Below are positions 49,641 to 59,544 of a DNA stretch of 64,000 bases, piece after piece. Source of the DNA: Lachnospiraceae bacterium (GTDB lineage Bacteria; Bacillota; Clostridia; Lachnospirales; Lachnospiraceae); the NCBI GenBank assembly GCA_016286555.1, contig JAEETA010000006.1, forward strand, positions 1 through 64,000, read 5' to 3'. The position numbers and the translations under genes are program-made. Each line of letters starts with the position of its first letter. Position 1 is the first letter of the stretch. The notes beneath the pieces were generated by a model. It searched no databases, was not told the DNA's origin, and was given only the letters and a program-made list of their open reading frames with translations.

Positions 49641-50392
49641 TGAGTGTGTTAAAGACCTTTTCCAGAACCGATATCGGGAAAAAGAGAAAACTGAATCAGG
49701 ATTATATCTATACCTCGGAAGAACCGGTCGGAAATCTGTCCAACGTATTTATCGTAGCGGACGGCATGGGAGGCCACGCAGCCGGGGATTATGCCTCGAA
49801 AGCGGCGGTCACCACTCTGATCGATGAGGTGGAGCACTCCATGGAGCGCAATCCACTGGAGATCCTGCAACGGGGCATTGTTCGTGCCAACGAGGAAGTC
49901 TATGAGAAGGCATCGGAGGATCCGAAGCTGGAGGGAATGGGCACTACCGTGGTGGCGGCTACCGTCGTGGGAGACTTCCTGGAGGTGGCCAATGTCGGTG
50001 ACAGCAGGCTGTATGTGATCACGGAGACTGCCATTAAGCAGATCACCACCGACCACAGCCTGGTGGCGGAGATGGTGAAGCGAGGCGGCATCCGGCCGGA
50101 GGACGCCCGAAACCACCCGGACAAGAACATCATCACCAGGGCCGTGGGCGTTAAGCCTCAGGTGAAGGCGGATACCTTTACCGTGGAGCTCCATTCCGGA
50201 GATATCGTGCTCATGTGTACGGACGGCCTGAGCAATATGGTGGAGGATGAGAAGATCCGCAGGATCGTCAAGGCTTCCAGAGATGTTGCGGAGGCTGCGA
50301 TCCGTCTGGTGGATGAAGCCAACGCTGCGGGAGGAAAGGACAATATCTCTGTCGTGCTGATCAAGTTTGAGACCGGCAATGACAAAGTTTGA
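49637..50392 (+). CDS. stp: PP2C-type serine/threonine phosphatase Stp
   Basis: A 251-residue metal-dependent phosphatase starting MMSVLKTFSRTDIGKKRKLN. PP2C motifs are present: NQDYIY near the N-terminus, IVADGMGGHAAGDYASK, GTTVVAATVVGDFLEVANVGDSR (split motif), MCTDGLSNMVED and KDNISVVLIKFE. It reverses phosphorylation by the PASTA kinase encoded next. ATGA overlap with rlmN sets the start; an in-frame GTG at 49622 is possible. Confidence 0.95.
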   Translation: MMSVLKTFSRTDIGKKRKLNQDYIYTSEEPVGNLSNVFIVADGMGGHAAGDYASKAAVTTLIDEVEHSMERNPLEILQRGIVRANEEVYEKASEDPKLEGMGTTVVAATVVGDFLEVANVGDSRLYVITETAIKQITTDHSLVAEMVKRGGIRPEDARNHPDKNIITRAVGVKPQVKADTFTVELHSGDIVLMCTDGLSNMVEDEKIRRIVKASRDVAEAAIRLVDEANAAGGKDNISVVLIKFETGNDKV

Positions 50393-50400
50393 GGATAGCT

Positions 50401-52545
50401 ATGGTTAAGATGGGAATGATCATCGGTGACCGTTATGAGATCATTGAAAAGATCGGTACCGGTGGAATGTCGGATGTATATAAGGCGAGAGACCAGAAGC
50501 TGAGCCGCAATGTGGCGGTCAAGGTTTTGAAGCAGGAGTTTTGCGAGAACGAGAATTTTGTCTCCAAATTCCGCACCGAGGCCCAGGCAGCTGCAGGCCT
50601 CATGCACCCCAATATCGTCAATGTCTACGACGTCGGGGAAGAGGATGATATCCACTACATCGTCATGGAGCTGGTGGAGGGCATCACTCTCAAAAAATAC
50701 ATTGAGAAAAAAGCCAGACTGACCTACAAAGAGGCCGTCAGCATCGCCATCGGCGTCTGCCTCGGCATGGAAGCGGCCCACAACAACCATATCATTCACA
50801 GGGACATCAAGCCCCAGAATATCATCATTTCCAAGGACGGTAAGGTGAAGGTGACGGACTTCGGTATCGCGAAGGCTGCCAGCAGCAATACCATCACCTC
50901 CAATGTCATGGGTTCCGTGCATTACACCTCTCCCGAGCAGGCGAGGGGCGGTTACTCGGACGAGAAGAGTGACATTTATTCCCTTGGTATCACCATGTTT
51001 GAAATGCTCACCGGCAGGGTTCCCTTCAACGGGGAGACCACCGTGGCCATCGCCATCAAGCACATTCAGGAGGAGATGCCTTCTCCCAGAGAGTATGTGC
51101 CGGAGATCCCCACTGCGGTGGAAGCCATCGTCATGAAGTGCTGTGAGAAGGCACCGGACAGACGTTATGCCAATGCCCATGAGCTCATTGAAGATCTGAA
51201 AAAAGCACTGCTCACTCCGGATGAGGACTTCGTGGTCCGCAACGATCCGGATCTGGAGGCGGGTACCCGCTCCATGACCGACGATGAGATGGTGCAGATC
51301 CGGAACCGTTCCGGCAACTATTACAGCCAGACCCCTTCCGACTTCGAAGAGGAGGAGCCTCTGCGCCTGGCACAGGACGAGGAGGACTACCGGGAAGAGG
51401 ACTACGGCGAGGAAGATTACGATTACGATCCCAAGATGGAGCGTATCACCACCATTCTGGCTATCCTGGCCGGCGTGGTCATTGTCATCATCATTCTGAT
51501 CCTGGCATTCAAGCTCCTGGGCGGCAAGGACCGATCCGGAGACGCGAAGGATCCTGCCGACGGCACCAGCCCCATCCTTTCCGAGGAAGTACCGGATGAG
51601 ACTTCGGGAGAGGTCACCTTTGTGACCATGCCCGATGTGGTGGGTGTAAAGGAAGAGGACGCAAGAGAGGCACTGCTGGGACTGGGTCTGGTACCCAAGC
51701 CTGAGTATGAGACCTCCGATACCATCGAAGCCGGCCTGGTGATCCGGGCAGGAGCGGAGAAGGGCGATCAGATCGCGGTGGGTTCCACCGTAGTCATCAC
51801 CGTCAGCTCCGGTCCCGAGGGCGTGGAAATGCCCAGCGTTGTAGGCATGACCTTCGAGGAGGCTGAGGCAAAGCTGAAGCTCCTTGGATTTGTGGTAAAC
51901 AAGACCACTGCATTTTCCGCCGAAGTGGAGGAGGGCAAGATCATCTCCCAGACGCCCGAAGCAGCGGAAGTGGCTCCCGCAGGCTGCACTGTTACGGTGA
52001 CGGTCTCCCTGGGTCCCGAAGTGGTGAAGGTTCCCGTTCCGAAGCTTATCGGCCGCGAGGAAGACGATGCCATCGCTCTCCTGGTGGAGTCCGGCCTGAC
52101 CATCGGCAACATCGACTATGTGAACAGTGACACCGTGGAAGCGGGTGTGGTCATTTCCCAGAGCCTTGCGGAAGGCTCCTATGCGGATCCCGGCACTGCA
52201 GTGAACCTGCAGGTCAGCAAGGGCCCCGAGCTCATCACCTACAAGTTCGATCAGGACATCACCGCACCTACCGCTGAGGAAGCGCCTCAGTACAAGCCCG
52301 GCACCGAAGTGACCGTGAGCCTGGTAGGAGATGACGGCGTCGCCGTCTTCACCCGGAAGATCACCGACTTCCCCGAGCATGCGACCTATTACGGTCTGAC
52401 CTGCGGCGGCGGTATCCTGACCTTTACCTACAGCTACACCACCGAGGGTACCACCACCATCAACGAAAACGGTGAGACCATTGTGGTTCCCGGTGAGACT
52501 ATCACGGTTTCCTTTAGCAGAGTCGTGACCTTTGATCCCGAATAG
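50401..52545 (+). CDS. prkC: PASTA-domain serine/threonine kinase PrkC
   Basis: A 714-residue membrane kinase. GAGGA lies 6 bases before the ATG at 50401. The cytoplasmic Hanks-type kinase (~10-275) has GTGGMSDVYKA, catalytic Lys41 in VAVKVL, HRDIKPQN with Asp135, and DFGIAKAASS. An acidic juxtamembrane stretch (~325-345) precedes one helix (~350-370). Outside are three PASTA repeats (~400-600; MPDVVGVKEEDAREALLGLG, MPSVVGMTFEEAEAKL, VPKLIGREEDDAIALLVES) that bind peptidoglycan fragments or lipid II, plus a final beta domain of ~100 residues not typical of PASTA. The stp-prkC-rsgA order is canonical for Firmicutes. Confidence 0.95.
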   Translation: MVKMGMIIGDRYEIIEKIGTGGMSDVYKARDQKLSRNVAVKVLKQEFCENENFVSKFRTEAQAAAGLMHPNIVNVYDVGEEDDIHYIVMELVEGITLKKYIEKKARLTYKEAVSIAIGVCLGMEAAHNNHIIHRDIKPQNIIISKDGKVKVTDFGIAKAASSNTITSNVMGSVHYTSPEQARGGYSDEKSDIYSLGITMFEMLTGRVPFNGETTVAIAIKHIQEEMPSPREYVPEIPTAVEAIVMKCCEKAPDRRYANAHELIEDLKKALLTPDEDFVVRNDPDLEAGTRSMTDDEMVQIRNRSGNYYSQTPSDFEEEEPLRLAQDEEDYREEDYGEEDYDYDPKMERITTILAILAGVVIVIIILILAFKLLGGKDRSGDAKDPADGTSPILSEEVPDETSGEVTFVTMPDVVGVKEEDAREALLGLGLVPKPEYETSDTIEAGLVIRAGAEKGDQIAVGSTVVITVSSGPEGVEMPSVVGMTFEEAEAKLKLLGFVVNKTTAFSAEVEEGKIISQTPEAAEVAPAGCTVTVTVSLGPEVVKVPVPKLIGREEDDAIALLVESGLTIGNIDYVNSDTVEAGVVISQSLAEGSYADPGTAVNLQVSKGPELITYKFDQDITAPTAEEAPQYKPGTEVTVSLVGDDGVAVFTRKITDFPEHATYYGLTCGGGILTFTYSYTTEGTTTINENGETIVVPGETITVSFSRVVTFDPE

Positions 52546-52552
52546 GATGCCT

Positions 52553-53437
52553 ATGTCAGAAGTAACCGGAAAAATCTTAAAAGGAATCGGCGGCTTTTAC
52601 TATGTAAATGTCGCCGATCTTGTTTATGAATGTAAGGCCAGAGGCGTTTTCCGCAAGGATTCCCTGAAACCCCTGGTGGGGGACGACGTGCGCATGGAAA
52701 TCCTGGATGAGGAAGGCAGGCTGGGGAACATCACGGAGATCCTGCCCCGCAGGAGCAGCCTGATCCGCCCCGCCGTGGCCAATGTGGACCAGGCCATGAT
52801 CATTTTTGCCCTGGCCCGCCCGGAGCCCACCCTGAACCTCCTGGACCGCTTCCTGGTGAACATGGAGAAGGTGGGACTTCCCTGTGTCATCGTCTTTAAC
52901 AAAGAGGATCTGAAAGAGACCGGGGAGGGGGAACATCTCCGGAAGATCTACGCCGATGCGGGATACGAGACCTGCGTCATCAGCTGTAAGAAGGAAGAGG
53001 GGATCGACCGGGTGCGGGAGCTCCTGCAGGGGAGAACCACCACCGTGGCAGGCCCCAGCGGCGTGGGAAAATCCTCCCTCATCAACCTCCTGCTGGGCAG
53101 GACCCACATGGAGACGGGAGATGTCAGCGACCGCATCGACAGAGGAAAACATACCACCAGACATTCAGAGCTCTTGCGGCTCTGGGATGACACCTATATC
53201 TTCGATACCCCGGGCTTCAGCTCTCTGGATCTGCCGGGGATCTCGAAGGAAGAACTCTGGACCTACTATCCGGAATTTGCGCAGTACGAACCGAACTGCA
53301 GGTTTGCGGGATGCTCCCATGTAAACGAGCGTGACTGCGGAGTTCGGGAAGCACTGGCGGAGGGGCAGATTGCCCCGGAGCGCTATGAGAATTACTGCCT
53401 GCTCTATCGGGAGCTGGCACAGAAAACAAAGTGGTGA
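52553..53437 (+). CDS. rsgA: Ribosome small subunit GTPase RsgA (canonical locus)
   Basis: A 294-residue circularly permuted GTPase: OB fold (~5-75), G4 FNKEDL, G1 GPSGVGKSSLINLL, G3 DTPGFSSLDL and zinc motif CRFAGCSHVNERDC. It matures the 30S subunit. AGGA five bases before ATG 52553 favours that start over ATG 52547. Its place directly after prkC is the usual Firmicutes arrangement, so this is the orthologous rsgA and the copy at 2578-3606 is the extra one. The rpe and thiamine pyrophosphokinase genes that often follow are absent; alr follows instead. Confidence 0.95.
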   Translation: MSEVTGKILKGIGGFYYVNVADLVYECKARGVFRKDSLKPLVGDDVRMEILDEEGRLGNITEILPRRSSLIRPAVANVDQAMIIFALARPEPTLNLLDRFLVNMEKVGLPCVIVFNKEDLKETGEGEHLRKIYADAGYETCVISCKKEEGIDRVRELLQGRTTTVAGPSGVGKSSLINLLLGRTHMETGDVSDRIDRGKHTTRHSELLRLWDDTYIFDTPGFSSLDLPGISKEELWTYYPEFAQYEPNCRFAGCSHVNERDCGVREALAEGQIAPERYENYCLLYRELAQKTKW

Positions 53438-53457
53438 TCGCGGAAAGGAGATCAGCT

Positions 53458-54546
53458 ATGGCGGAGGAGATCACGAGACCGACCGTCCTGGAGATCAGTC
53501 TGCAGAATTTCGAATACAACATCCGGCAGATCGAAAACTATGTAAAACCCGGCGTAAAACTGATGCCGGTGATCAAGGCAAACGGATACGGCACCTACAT
53601 CAACAGAAGACTCGATGTCATCGACCGTTTTGATATCGTGGCGGTGGCCACGGTGGACGAGGGCATCGATCTGAGAAATACGGGATACCAAAAAGAAATC
53701 TTTGTCCTGAACCAGCCCTTTGAGGATGAGATTCCGAAGATCCTGAAATATGACATTGTCGTCGGAATCAGCTCTCTGGATTTTGCGGCTGCTCTGGGCA
53801 GAGCGGGTGCACCCGTAAAGGTGCATGTGGAGATCGGTACCGGCATGGGCCGCACCGGGATCCATCCCGACCGCCTGCCGGAATATGTGTCCGGCCTGCC
53901 GAAGAACGTCACCGTGGAAGGCATCTACACCCATTTTTCCTCCGCGGACAATGATGACGATTACACGAAAAAACAGCTCCGGAGCTTCAACCATGCACTG
54001 GAGGAAGCAAAGGAGATTGGACTGCAGTTAAAGTACATTCATGCCGCAGCGTCCAACGCCCTTCTGAACTACCCGGATGCTCAGTTCAATCTGGTGCGTC
54101 CCGGTCTCATCATGTACGGTTACCCTTCCGCGGAGGATACCCTGGAGCACATCGACTTAAAGCCCATCGCATCCTTAAAATCCCGCATCACCTTCCTGAA
54201 GGAAGTGAAGGAGGGCACCGGCATCGGTTACAACCGCAGCTTTGTCACCACCCGCAAAACGAAGGTGGCTACCGTTCCCATCGGTTATGCCGACGGGTTC
54301 CGCAGAACCTTCTCCAACGGCTGGGAAGTGCTGATCCGGGGACAGCGGGTTCCCGTCATCGGCAAGGTGTGCATGGACAGTTTTATGGCGGATGTGACGG
54401 ATCTGCCGGAAGTGGCCCTGGGAGACGAGGTGGTGATCTGGGACAATGAAAACATCACGCTGCAGGAGCTGGCGGACACCTGCGATACCATCACCTACGA
54501 GATCCTGAGCACCGTAGGAGAGCGTGTACCTCGTAAGTTTGTGTAG
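53458..54546 (+). CDS. alr: Alanine racemase-family PLP enzyme
   Basis: A 362-residue fold-type III PLP enzyme starting MAEEITRPTVLEISLQNFEY after GGAAAGGAG. The PLP lysine is in LMPVIKANGYGTYINRRLD, where most Alr proteins have K-A-[ND]-A-Y-G-H-G; the second catalytic Tyr is in GIGYNRSF; PIGYADGFRRTF, IGKVCMDSFMADVTD and the C-terminal ISTVGERVPR-like end (LSTVGERVPRKFV) are standard. It should make D-Ala for peptidoglycan, though the divergence around the PLP lysine leaves room for another amino acid. It follows rsgA by 20 bases. Confidence 0.85.
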   Translation: MAEEITRPTVLEISLQNFEYNIRQIENYVKPGVKLMPVIKANGYGTYINRRLDVIDRFDIVAVATVDEGIDLRNTGYQKEIFVLNQPFEDEIPKILKYDIVVGISSLDFAAALGRAGAPVKVHVEIGTGMGRTGIHPDRLPEYVSGLPKNVTVEGIYTHFSSADNDDDYTKKQLRSFNHALEEAKEIGLQLKYIHAAASNALLNYPDAQFNLVRPGLIMYGYPSAEDTLEHIDLKPIASLKSRITFLKEVKEGTGIGYNRSFVTTRKTKVATVPIGYADGFRRTFSNGWEVLIRGQRVPVIGKVCMDSFMADVTDLPEVALGDEVVIWDNENITLQELADTCDTITYEILSTVGERVPRKFV

Positions 54547-54611
54547 GAAGAGATTCTCATCGGGCAGGCAGCTGCCATGAAGGATCCCGCGTTTTTCGGT
54601 GAGGGAAAACT

Positions 54612-55499
54612 ATGGATTTTAAAGCGGAACTGGAAAAAAGGATCATTGAAGCGGAAAGCTTTATCAGACGCTACCTTCCGAAGGAGGAAGGACAGACGGC
54701 CTCCATTGCGGAAGCTATGAATTACAGTGTCCTGGGGGGCGGAAAACGCCTGCGTCCCGTGATGCTCCTGGAAATGTACCACATCTGCGGCGGTCTGGAT
54801 CCCGAGGTAGTGGGACCCTGTGCGGCTGCCATTGAGATGATCCACAGCTATTCCCTGGTCCACGATGATCTCCCTGCAATGGACAACGACGAGTACCGCC
54901 GTGGCCGCAAGAGCACCCATGCCATGTACGGCGAAGCCATGGGCATTCTGGCGGGAGACGGACTCCTGAACTATGCCTATGAGACGGCCCTTCTTTCTCT
55001 GGAAAAACAGTGCACGCCCGCAACTGCACGGGCACTGCGGATCCTGGCGGTAAAGGCCGGTATCTATGGCATGGTGGGCGGTCAGGTGGTGGATGTGGCT
55101 TCCGAAGGAAAGCAGATCCCCATGGAGACTCTGGAATACATTCACGAGAACAAAACCGGTGCCATGATCGAGAGCGCACTCATGACCGGCGCTGCCCTGG
55201 CAGGAGCATCGGATGAAGTGCTGGCCCTGGCGGAGCAGATCGGCAGTGATGTGGGCATCGCTTTCCAGATCCGGGACGACATCCTGGATGTCACCGGCGA
55301 CAGTGCCGTGCTGGGTAAGCAGGTGGGCAGTGATGAGAAAAACGAGAAGGTCACCTATGTGACTCTGGCGGGCATGGAAGGCGCGAAGGCGAAGGTGGAA
55401 GAACTCTCACAGAGAGCCATGGAAAATGTCCGCAAACTTCCCGGTGACAACGCTTTTATGGCGGAGCTCATCGCCTCTCTGATCAACAGAGAAAAATAG
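54612..55499 (+). CDS. ispA: Farnesyl/geranyl diphosphate synthase (polyprenyl synthetase)
   Basis: A 295-residue trans-prenyl transferase starting MDFKAELEKRIIEAESFIRR after GAGGGAAAAC. The first Asp-rich motif is DDLPAMDND followed by YRRGRKSTH, the second FQIRDDILDVTGD; GGGKRLRPVM binds diphosphate. The sequence at positions before the first motif (HSYSLVHDD) and the length suit a short-chain (C10-C20) synthase such as IspA. Usual partners xseB and dxs are not visible. A promoter and T-box for the trp operon begin right after its stop. Confidence 0.92.
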   Translation: MDFKAELEKRIIEAESFIRRYLPKEEGQTASIAEAMNYSVLGGGKRLRPVMLLEMYHICGGLDPEVVGPCAAAIEMIHSYSLVHDDLPAMDNDEYRRGRKSTHAMYGEAMGILAGDGLLNYAYETALLSLEKQCTPATARALRILAVKAGIYGMVGGQVVDVASEGKQIPMETLEYIHENKTGAMIESALMTGAALAGASDEVLALAEQIGSDVGIAFQIRDDILDVTGDSAVLGKQVGSDEKNEKVTYVTLAGMEGAKAKVEELSQRAMENVRKLPGDNAFMAELIASLINREK

Positions 55500-55511
55500 T
55501 TTGGCAGGTTC

Positions 55512-55540
55512 TTGACACACAGGGGACCTTGTGCTATCTT
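55512..55540 (+). promoter_or_regulatory. Promoter of the trp operon leader
   Basis: TTGACA (55512-55517), 17-base spacer, TATCTT (55535-55540), directly upstream of the T-box leader. Confidence 0.85.
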
Positions 55541-55555
55541 TTTATTAATTTAATA

Positions 55556-55842
55556 CGCTAAACCGTTGAAGCGGAGATAAAGGCATTGATGCCTGTACAG
55601 AGAGTTTGCGATGATGAGAAGCAAGCGAGAAACACAGTGTCAAATGGACCGCGGAGGGCGCAGTCAAAGGGATGGTTAAGTATTATTTTCCGAGTATTCT
55701 GCGACGTTGCAGGCTGACGTTATATGCCGGGGATATGTTTGTATCCTGCTAAGCGCACGAGCGATCGTGAATTCAAGGTGGCACCGCGGATAAGTTTATT
55801 CGTCCTTGACAGTTCTGTATCTGTCATGGGCGATATTTTTTT
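55556..55842 (+). promoter_or_regulatory. T-box leader specific for tRNA-Trp
   Basis: The conserved T-box sequence is AAGGTGGCACCGCGG (55775-55789). Stem I includes the AGAGAG and GATGATGAGAA elements (55600-55620), and the specifier is TGG (55645-55647) followed by A, the Trp codon. A terminator hairpin follows. Uncharged tRNA-Trp should stabilise the antiterminator and let transcription continue into trpDCFBA. Confidence 0.93.
55799..55842 (+). terminator. T-box attenuator terminator
   Basis: Stem TCGTCC.TGACAG / CTGTCA.GGGCGA (55800-55833) with an 8-base loop, then a run of seven T (55836-55842). It competes with the antiterminator containing the T-box sequence. Confidence 0.88.
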
Positions 55843-55928
55843 ATCGGTGACCCACCGGTGGCGCGCTTACTTCCGGGGAATGACAGATAACCATTTATCC
55901 ATACAGGGATTCAAAGGAGGAACCACAG

Positions 55929-56945
55929 ATGATCAAAGAAGCAATCGTTAAGATCGTAAGCAAAGAGGACCTGACCTATGATGAGGCCTACACCGTCATG
56001 AACGAGATCATGAACGGCGAGACCACTCCCACCCAAAATGCCGCTTTCCTGGCTGCCCTTTCCACCAAGAGTGCCAAGGCGGAGACCACGGATGAGATCG
56101 CAGGCTGTGCCGCAGCCATGAGAGAGCACGCAACCCCCGTAAACACCGGCATGGATGTGCTGGAGATCGTGGGTACCGGCGGAGACAATGCCCAGAGCTT
56201 CAACATCTCCACCACCGCAGCCATCGTTGCCGCTTCCGGCGGTGTGAAGGTGGCAAAGCACGGTAATCGCGCGGCTTCCTCCAAATCCGGCACCGCAGAC
56301 TGCCTGGAAGCCCTGGGGGTGAACATCGAGCAGGATCCGGAGAAGTGCATCGAGCTGCTGAATGAGGTGGGCATGTGCTTCTTCTTCGCACAGAAATATC
56401 ACAGTTCCATGAAATATGTGGGAGCCATCCGCAGAGAGCTGGGCTTCCGTACCGTTTTCAACATCCTGGGACCCCTGACCAACCCCGCAAAGCCTTCCAT
56501 GCAGCTGCTGGGCGTCTATGACGAGTATCTGGTAGAGCCCCTGGCACAGGTCCTGGTGAACCTGGGCGTAAAGCGCGGCATGGTGGTCTACGGCATGGAC
56601 AAGCTGGATGAGATCTCCTTAAGCGCACCCACTAAGATCTGCGAGATCCGGGACGGCTGGTTCCGCTCCCGCACCATCACCCCCGAGGAGTTCGGCCTGG
56701 AGCGCTGTACCAAGGAGGATCTGGTGGGCGGCACTCCCGAGGAGAACGCACAGATCACCATCTCCATCCTGAAGGGTGAGAAGGGACACAAGAGAGATAC
56801 CGTTCTGCTGAATTCCGGTGCTGCCCTTTACATCGCAGGCAAGGCAGAGACCTTTGAGGCAGGTGTGAAGCTGGCTGCGGAGCTCATCGATTCCGGCAAG
56901 GCTTACCAGACTCTGCTGAAGCTCATCGAGGTCAGCAACCGTTAG
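55929..56945 (+). CDS. trpD: Anthranilate phosphoribosyltransferase
   Basis: A 338-residue enzyme joining anthranilate and PRPP, the second step of tryptophan synthesis. It starts [20 protein letters not shown] after AAAGGAGGAACC. Motifs: [20 protein letters not shown] (PRPP site), [21 protein letters not shown] and [13 protein letters not shown]. It is the first gene of the operon behind the T-box; anthranilate synthase genes trpE and trpG are not in front of it or elsewhere in the window. Confidence 0.96.
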   Translation: MIKEAIVKIVSKEDLTYDEAYTVMNEIMNGETTPTQNAAFLAALSTKSAKAETTDEIAGCAAAMREHATPVNTGMDVLEIVGTGGDNAQSFNISTTAAIVAASGGVKVAKHGNRAASSKSGTADCLEALGVNIEQDPEKCIELLNEVGMCFFFAQKYHSSMKYVGAIRRELGFRTVFNILGPLTNPAKPSMQLLGVYDEYLVEPLAQVLVNLGVKRGMVVYGMDKLDEISLSAPTKICEIRDGWFRSRTITPEEFGLERCTKEDLVGGTPEENAQITISILKGEKGHKRDTVLLNSGAALYIAGKAETFEAGVKLAAELIDSGKAYQTLLKLIEVSNR

Positions 56946-56954
56946 GAGATCGTT

Positions 56955-57737
56955 ATGACCATTTTGGATACCATCGCAGAATACGCAAAGGAGCGGGTGG
57001 AGGCCGGAAAAAGCAGGGTCTCCCCTGCAGAAATGAAGGCTATGGCCCTGGATACGAAGCGTACCGGATTTGCCTTCGAAAAAGCCTTGCAGGGCGCTGC
57101 TCCCGCCTTTATCTGCGAATGCAAAAAAGCGTCCCCTTCCAAGGGACTTATCGCACCGGATTTTCCCTATCTGCAGATTGCGAAGGAATACGAGGGTGCA
57201 GGGGCGGATGCCATCTCCGTTCTGACGGAACCCAAGTGGTTCCTGGGATCGGATGAGTATCTCCGGGAGATTGCTGCGAATGTTTCCATCCCCTGTCTGC
57301 GGAAGGACTTTACGGTGGATGAATACATGATCTACGAGGCAGCCACCCTGGGAGCATCGGCAGTGCTTCTGATCTGCTCCATCCTGTCCCCGGAGCAGCT
57401 GAAAGAATATCGGGAGATCTGTGATGAACTGGAGCTCTCGGCCCTGGTGGAAGCCCATGACGAAGCGGAAATCCGCATGGCCCTGGATGCAGGAGCCCGG
57501 ATCGTAGGTGTGAATAACCGGAACCTGAAGGATTTTTCCGTGGACACCGGGAACAGCGCAAGGCTCCGGGAACTGGTGCCGGAGGAGGTGCTTTTCGTCT
57601 CCGAGAGCGGCGTCAGCGGACGGGAGGATGTGGAACGCATCACCCGCATCGGAGCAAATGCCGTTCTGGTAGGAGAGACCCTGATGCGTGCAGGCGACAA
57701 GAAAGCAAAGCTTGCAGAACTGCGGGGGAACCTATGA
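56955..57737 (+). CDS. trpC: Indole-3-glycerol phosphate synthase
   Basis: A 260-residue TIM-barrel enzyme closing the indole ring. Motifs: FICECKKASPSKGLIAPDF (catalytic Lys), SVLTEPKWFLGS, LRKDFTVDEYMIYEA, LVEAHDEAEIRMALDAG, IVGVNNRNLKDFSVD and LFVSESGVSGREDV. It stands 9 bases after trpD and overlaps trpF by 4 bases, so it is a separate protein, not a TrpC-TrpF fusion. Confidence 0.96.
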   Translation: MTILDTIAEYAKERVEAGKSRVSPAEMKAMALDTKRTGFAFEKALQGAAPAFICECKKASPSKGLIAPDFPYLQIAKEYEGAGADAISVLTEPKWFLGSDEYLREIAANVSIPCLRKDFTVDEYMIYEAATLGASAVLLICSILSPEQLKEYREICDELELSALVEAHDEAEIRMALDAGARIVGVNNRNLKDFSVDTGNSARLRELVPEEVLFVSESGVSGREDVERITRIGANAVLVGETLMRAGDKKAKLAELRGNL

Positions 57738-58357
57738 CAAAGATCAAATTCTGCGGGCTGCGGCGCCCCGAGGACATCGCGGCGGCAAATGAGATAAAGC
57801 CTGACTACGTGGGCTTCGTAATGGCACCCGGCTTTTTCAGGACGATTACGGAAGAGCAGGCAGCGGAGCTAAAATCCCTGCTGGATCCGGAGATCCCTGC
57901 AGTGGGCGTTTTTGTGAACGAAGCGCCGGAGCGGATCGCGGAACTGCTGAAAAAGGGCATCATCGATATGACCCAGCTCCACGGGGACGAGGATGAGAAT
58001 TACATTGCTGAGCTTCGGGAGCTTACCGACAAGCCTGTCATAAAAGCCTTCAAGGTGCGGACGGCAGAGGATGTAAGAAAAGCCCGGGAGTGCACTGCGG
58101 ATTTCGTGCTTCTGGATTCCGGCACCGGCACGGGAGAAACCTTTGACTGGTCCCTTTTACGGGAGGTGGGAAGAGATTACTTCCTGGCAGGAGGTTTGCA
58201 TCCGGGTAATGCGGCGGAAGCAATCGCAAGACTGCACCCTTACGCATTGGATGTGAGCTCCGGCATTGAGACGGAAGCGAAGAAGGACCGGGCGAAGATG
58301 GAAACTTTTGCGGCGGCAGTCAGATCCGAACAGGAAAACGAGGAGAAGAGATTATGA
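57734..58357 (+). CDS. trpF: Phosphoribosylanthranilate isomerase
   Basis: A 207-residue TIM-barrel isomerase of the tryptophan pathway. It starts [20 protein letters not shown], with the catalytic Cys in KFCGL and the general acid Asp in the [20 protein letters not shown] strand. [19 protein letters not shown] and [15 protein letters not shown] are the phosphate-site loops; the common FAxxSxR reads MAPGFFR. It overlaps trpC and trpB by 4 bases each. Confidence 0.95.
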   Translation: MTKIKFCGLRRPEDIAAANEIKPDYVGFVMAPGFFRTITEEQAAELKSLLDPEIPAVGVFVNEAPERIAELLKKGIIDMTQLHGDEDENYIAELRELTDKPVIKAFKVRTAEDVRKARECTADFVLLDSGTGTGETFDWSLLREVGRDYFLAGGLHPGNAAEAIARLHPYALDVSSGIETEAKKDRAKMETFAAAVRSEQENEEKRL

Positions 58358-59544
58358 CAAACGAAAAGGGAAGATTCGGGATCCACGGCGGACAGTATAT
58401 CCCCGAGACCCTCATGAATGCGGTGATCGAGCTGGAAAAAGCCTACGATCATTACAAGGACGATCCGGAGTTTAACGCAGAGCTTACGGCGCTTTTTAAC
58501 GACTACGCGGGCAGACCTTCCAGGCTGTATTTTGCGGAGAAAATGACCCGGGATCTGGGCGGTGCGAAGATCTATCTGAAGAGAGAGGATTTGAATCATA
58601 CCGGCGCTCACAAGATCAACAACGTGCTGGGGCAGGCGCTGCTGGCCAAGAAGATGGGTAAGACCCGTCTCATCGCAGAGACCGGTGCGGGACAGCACGG
58701 TGTGGCTACCGCCACCGCTGCAGCACTGATGGGTATGGAGTGCGTGGTCTTCATGGGAGAAGAGGATACCATCCGTCAGGCCCTGAACGTGTATCGCATG
58801 CGCCTGCTGGGTGCGGAAGTGATCCCGGTAAAGACCGGCACCGCCACCCTGAAGGATGCGGTGTCCGAAGCCATGCGTGAATGGACCACCCGCATCGATG
58901 ATACTCACTACTGCCTGGGTTCCGTCATGGGGCCTCACCCCTTCCCCACCATCGTCAGAGATTTCCAGGCTGTGATCTCCAAAGAGGCCAGAGCCCAGAT
59001 CCTGGAGAAGGAAGGACGGTTACCTGACGCGGTACTTGCCTGCGTGGGCGGAGGCTCCAATGCCATCGGCAGCTTCTATCACTTCATTCCCGACGAGGGT
59101 GTCAGACTCATTGGCTGCGAAGCGGCCGGCAGAGGCGTGGATACCTTTGAGACGGCGGCCACCATCGCCACCGGCAAGCTGGGAATCTTCCACGGAATGA
59201 AGTCCTATTTTTGCCAGGATGAATACGGTCAGATCGCACCGGTGTACTCCATTTCCGCGGGACTGGACTATCCCGGCATCGGACCGGAGCATGCACATCT
59301 CAATGACATCGGCCGTGCGGAATATGTGCCCGTGACGGATGAGGAAGCGGTGAATGCCTTTGAATATCTGGCGCGCACTGAGGGCATCATCCCTGCCATC
59401 GAGTCCGCCCATGCGGTGGCACATGCCATGAAGATCGCACCGCAGATGCGGGAGGATCAGATCATCATCATCACCATTTCCGGAAGAGGAGACAAGGACT
59501 GTGCGGCCATTGCCCGCTACAGAGGGGAGGATATTCATGAGTAA
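58354..59544 (+). CDS. trpB: Tryptophan synthase beta chain
   Basis: A 396-residue PLP enzyme condensing indole with serine. It starts [20 protein letters not shown]. The PLP lysine is in [34 protein letters not shown], the phosphate loop [15 protein letters not shown] and [18 protein letters not shown] complete the TrpB1 pattern. The channel partner trpA overlaps its end by 8 bases. Confidence 0.97.
   Translation: MTNEKGRFGIHGGQYIPETLMNAVIELEKAYDHYKDDPEFNAELTALFNDYAGRPSRLYFAEKMTRDLGGAKIYLKREDLNHTGAHKINNVLGQALLAKKMGKTRLIAETGAGQHGVATATAAALMGMECVVFMGEEDTIRQALNVYRMRLLGAEVIPVKTGTATLKDAVSEAMREWTTRIDDTHYCLGSVMGPHPFPTIVRDFQAVISKEARAQILEKEGRLPDAVLACVGGGSNAIGSFYHFIPDEGVRLIGCEAAGRGVDTFETAATIATGKLGIFHGMKSYFCQDEYGQIAPVYSISAGLDYPGIGPEHAHLNDIGRAEYVPVTDEEAVNAFEYLARTEGIIPAIESAHAVAHAMKIAPQMREDQIIIITISGRGDKDCAAIARYRGEDIHE

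Noticed and set aside
55724-55951. 75-codon ORF across the trp leader
   Set aside because: It spans the T-box antiterminator and terminator and lacks a ribosome site.
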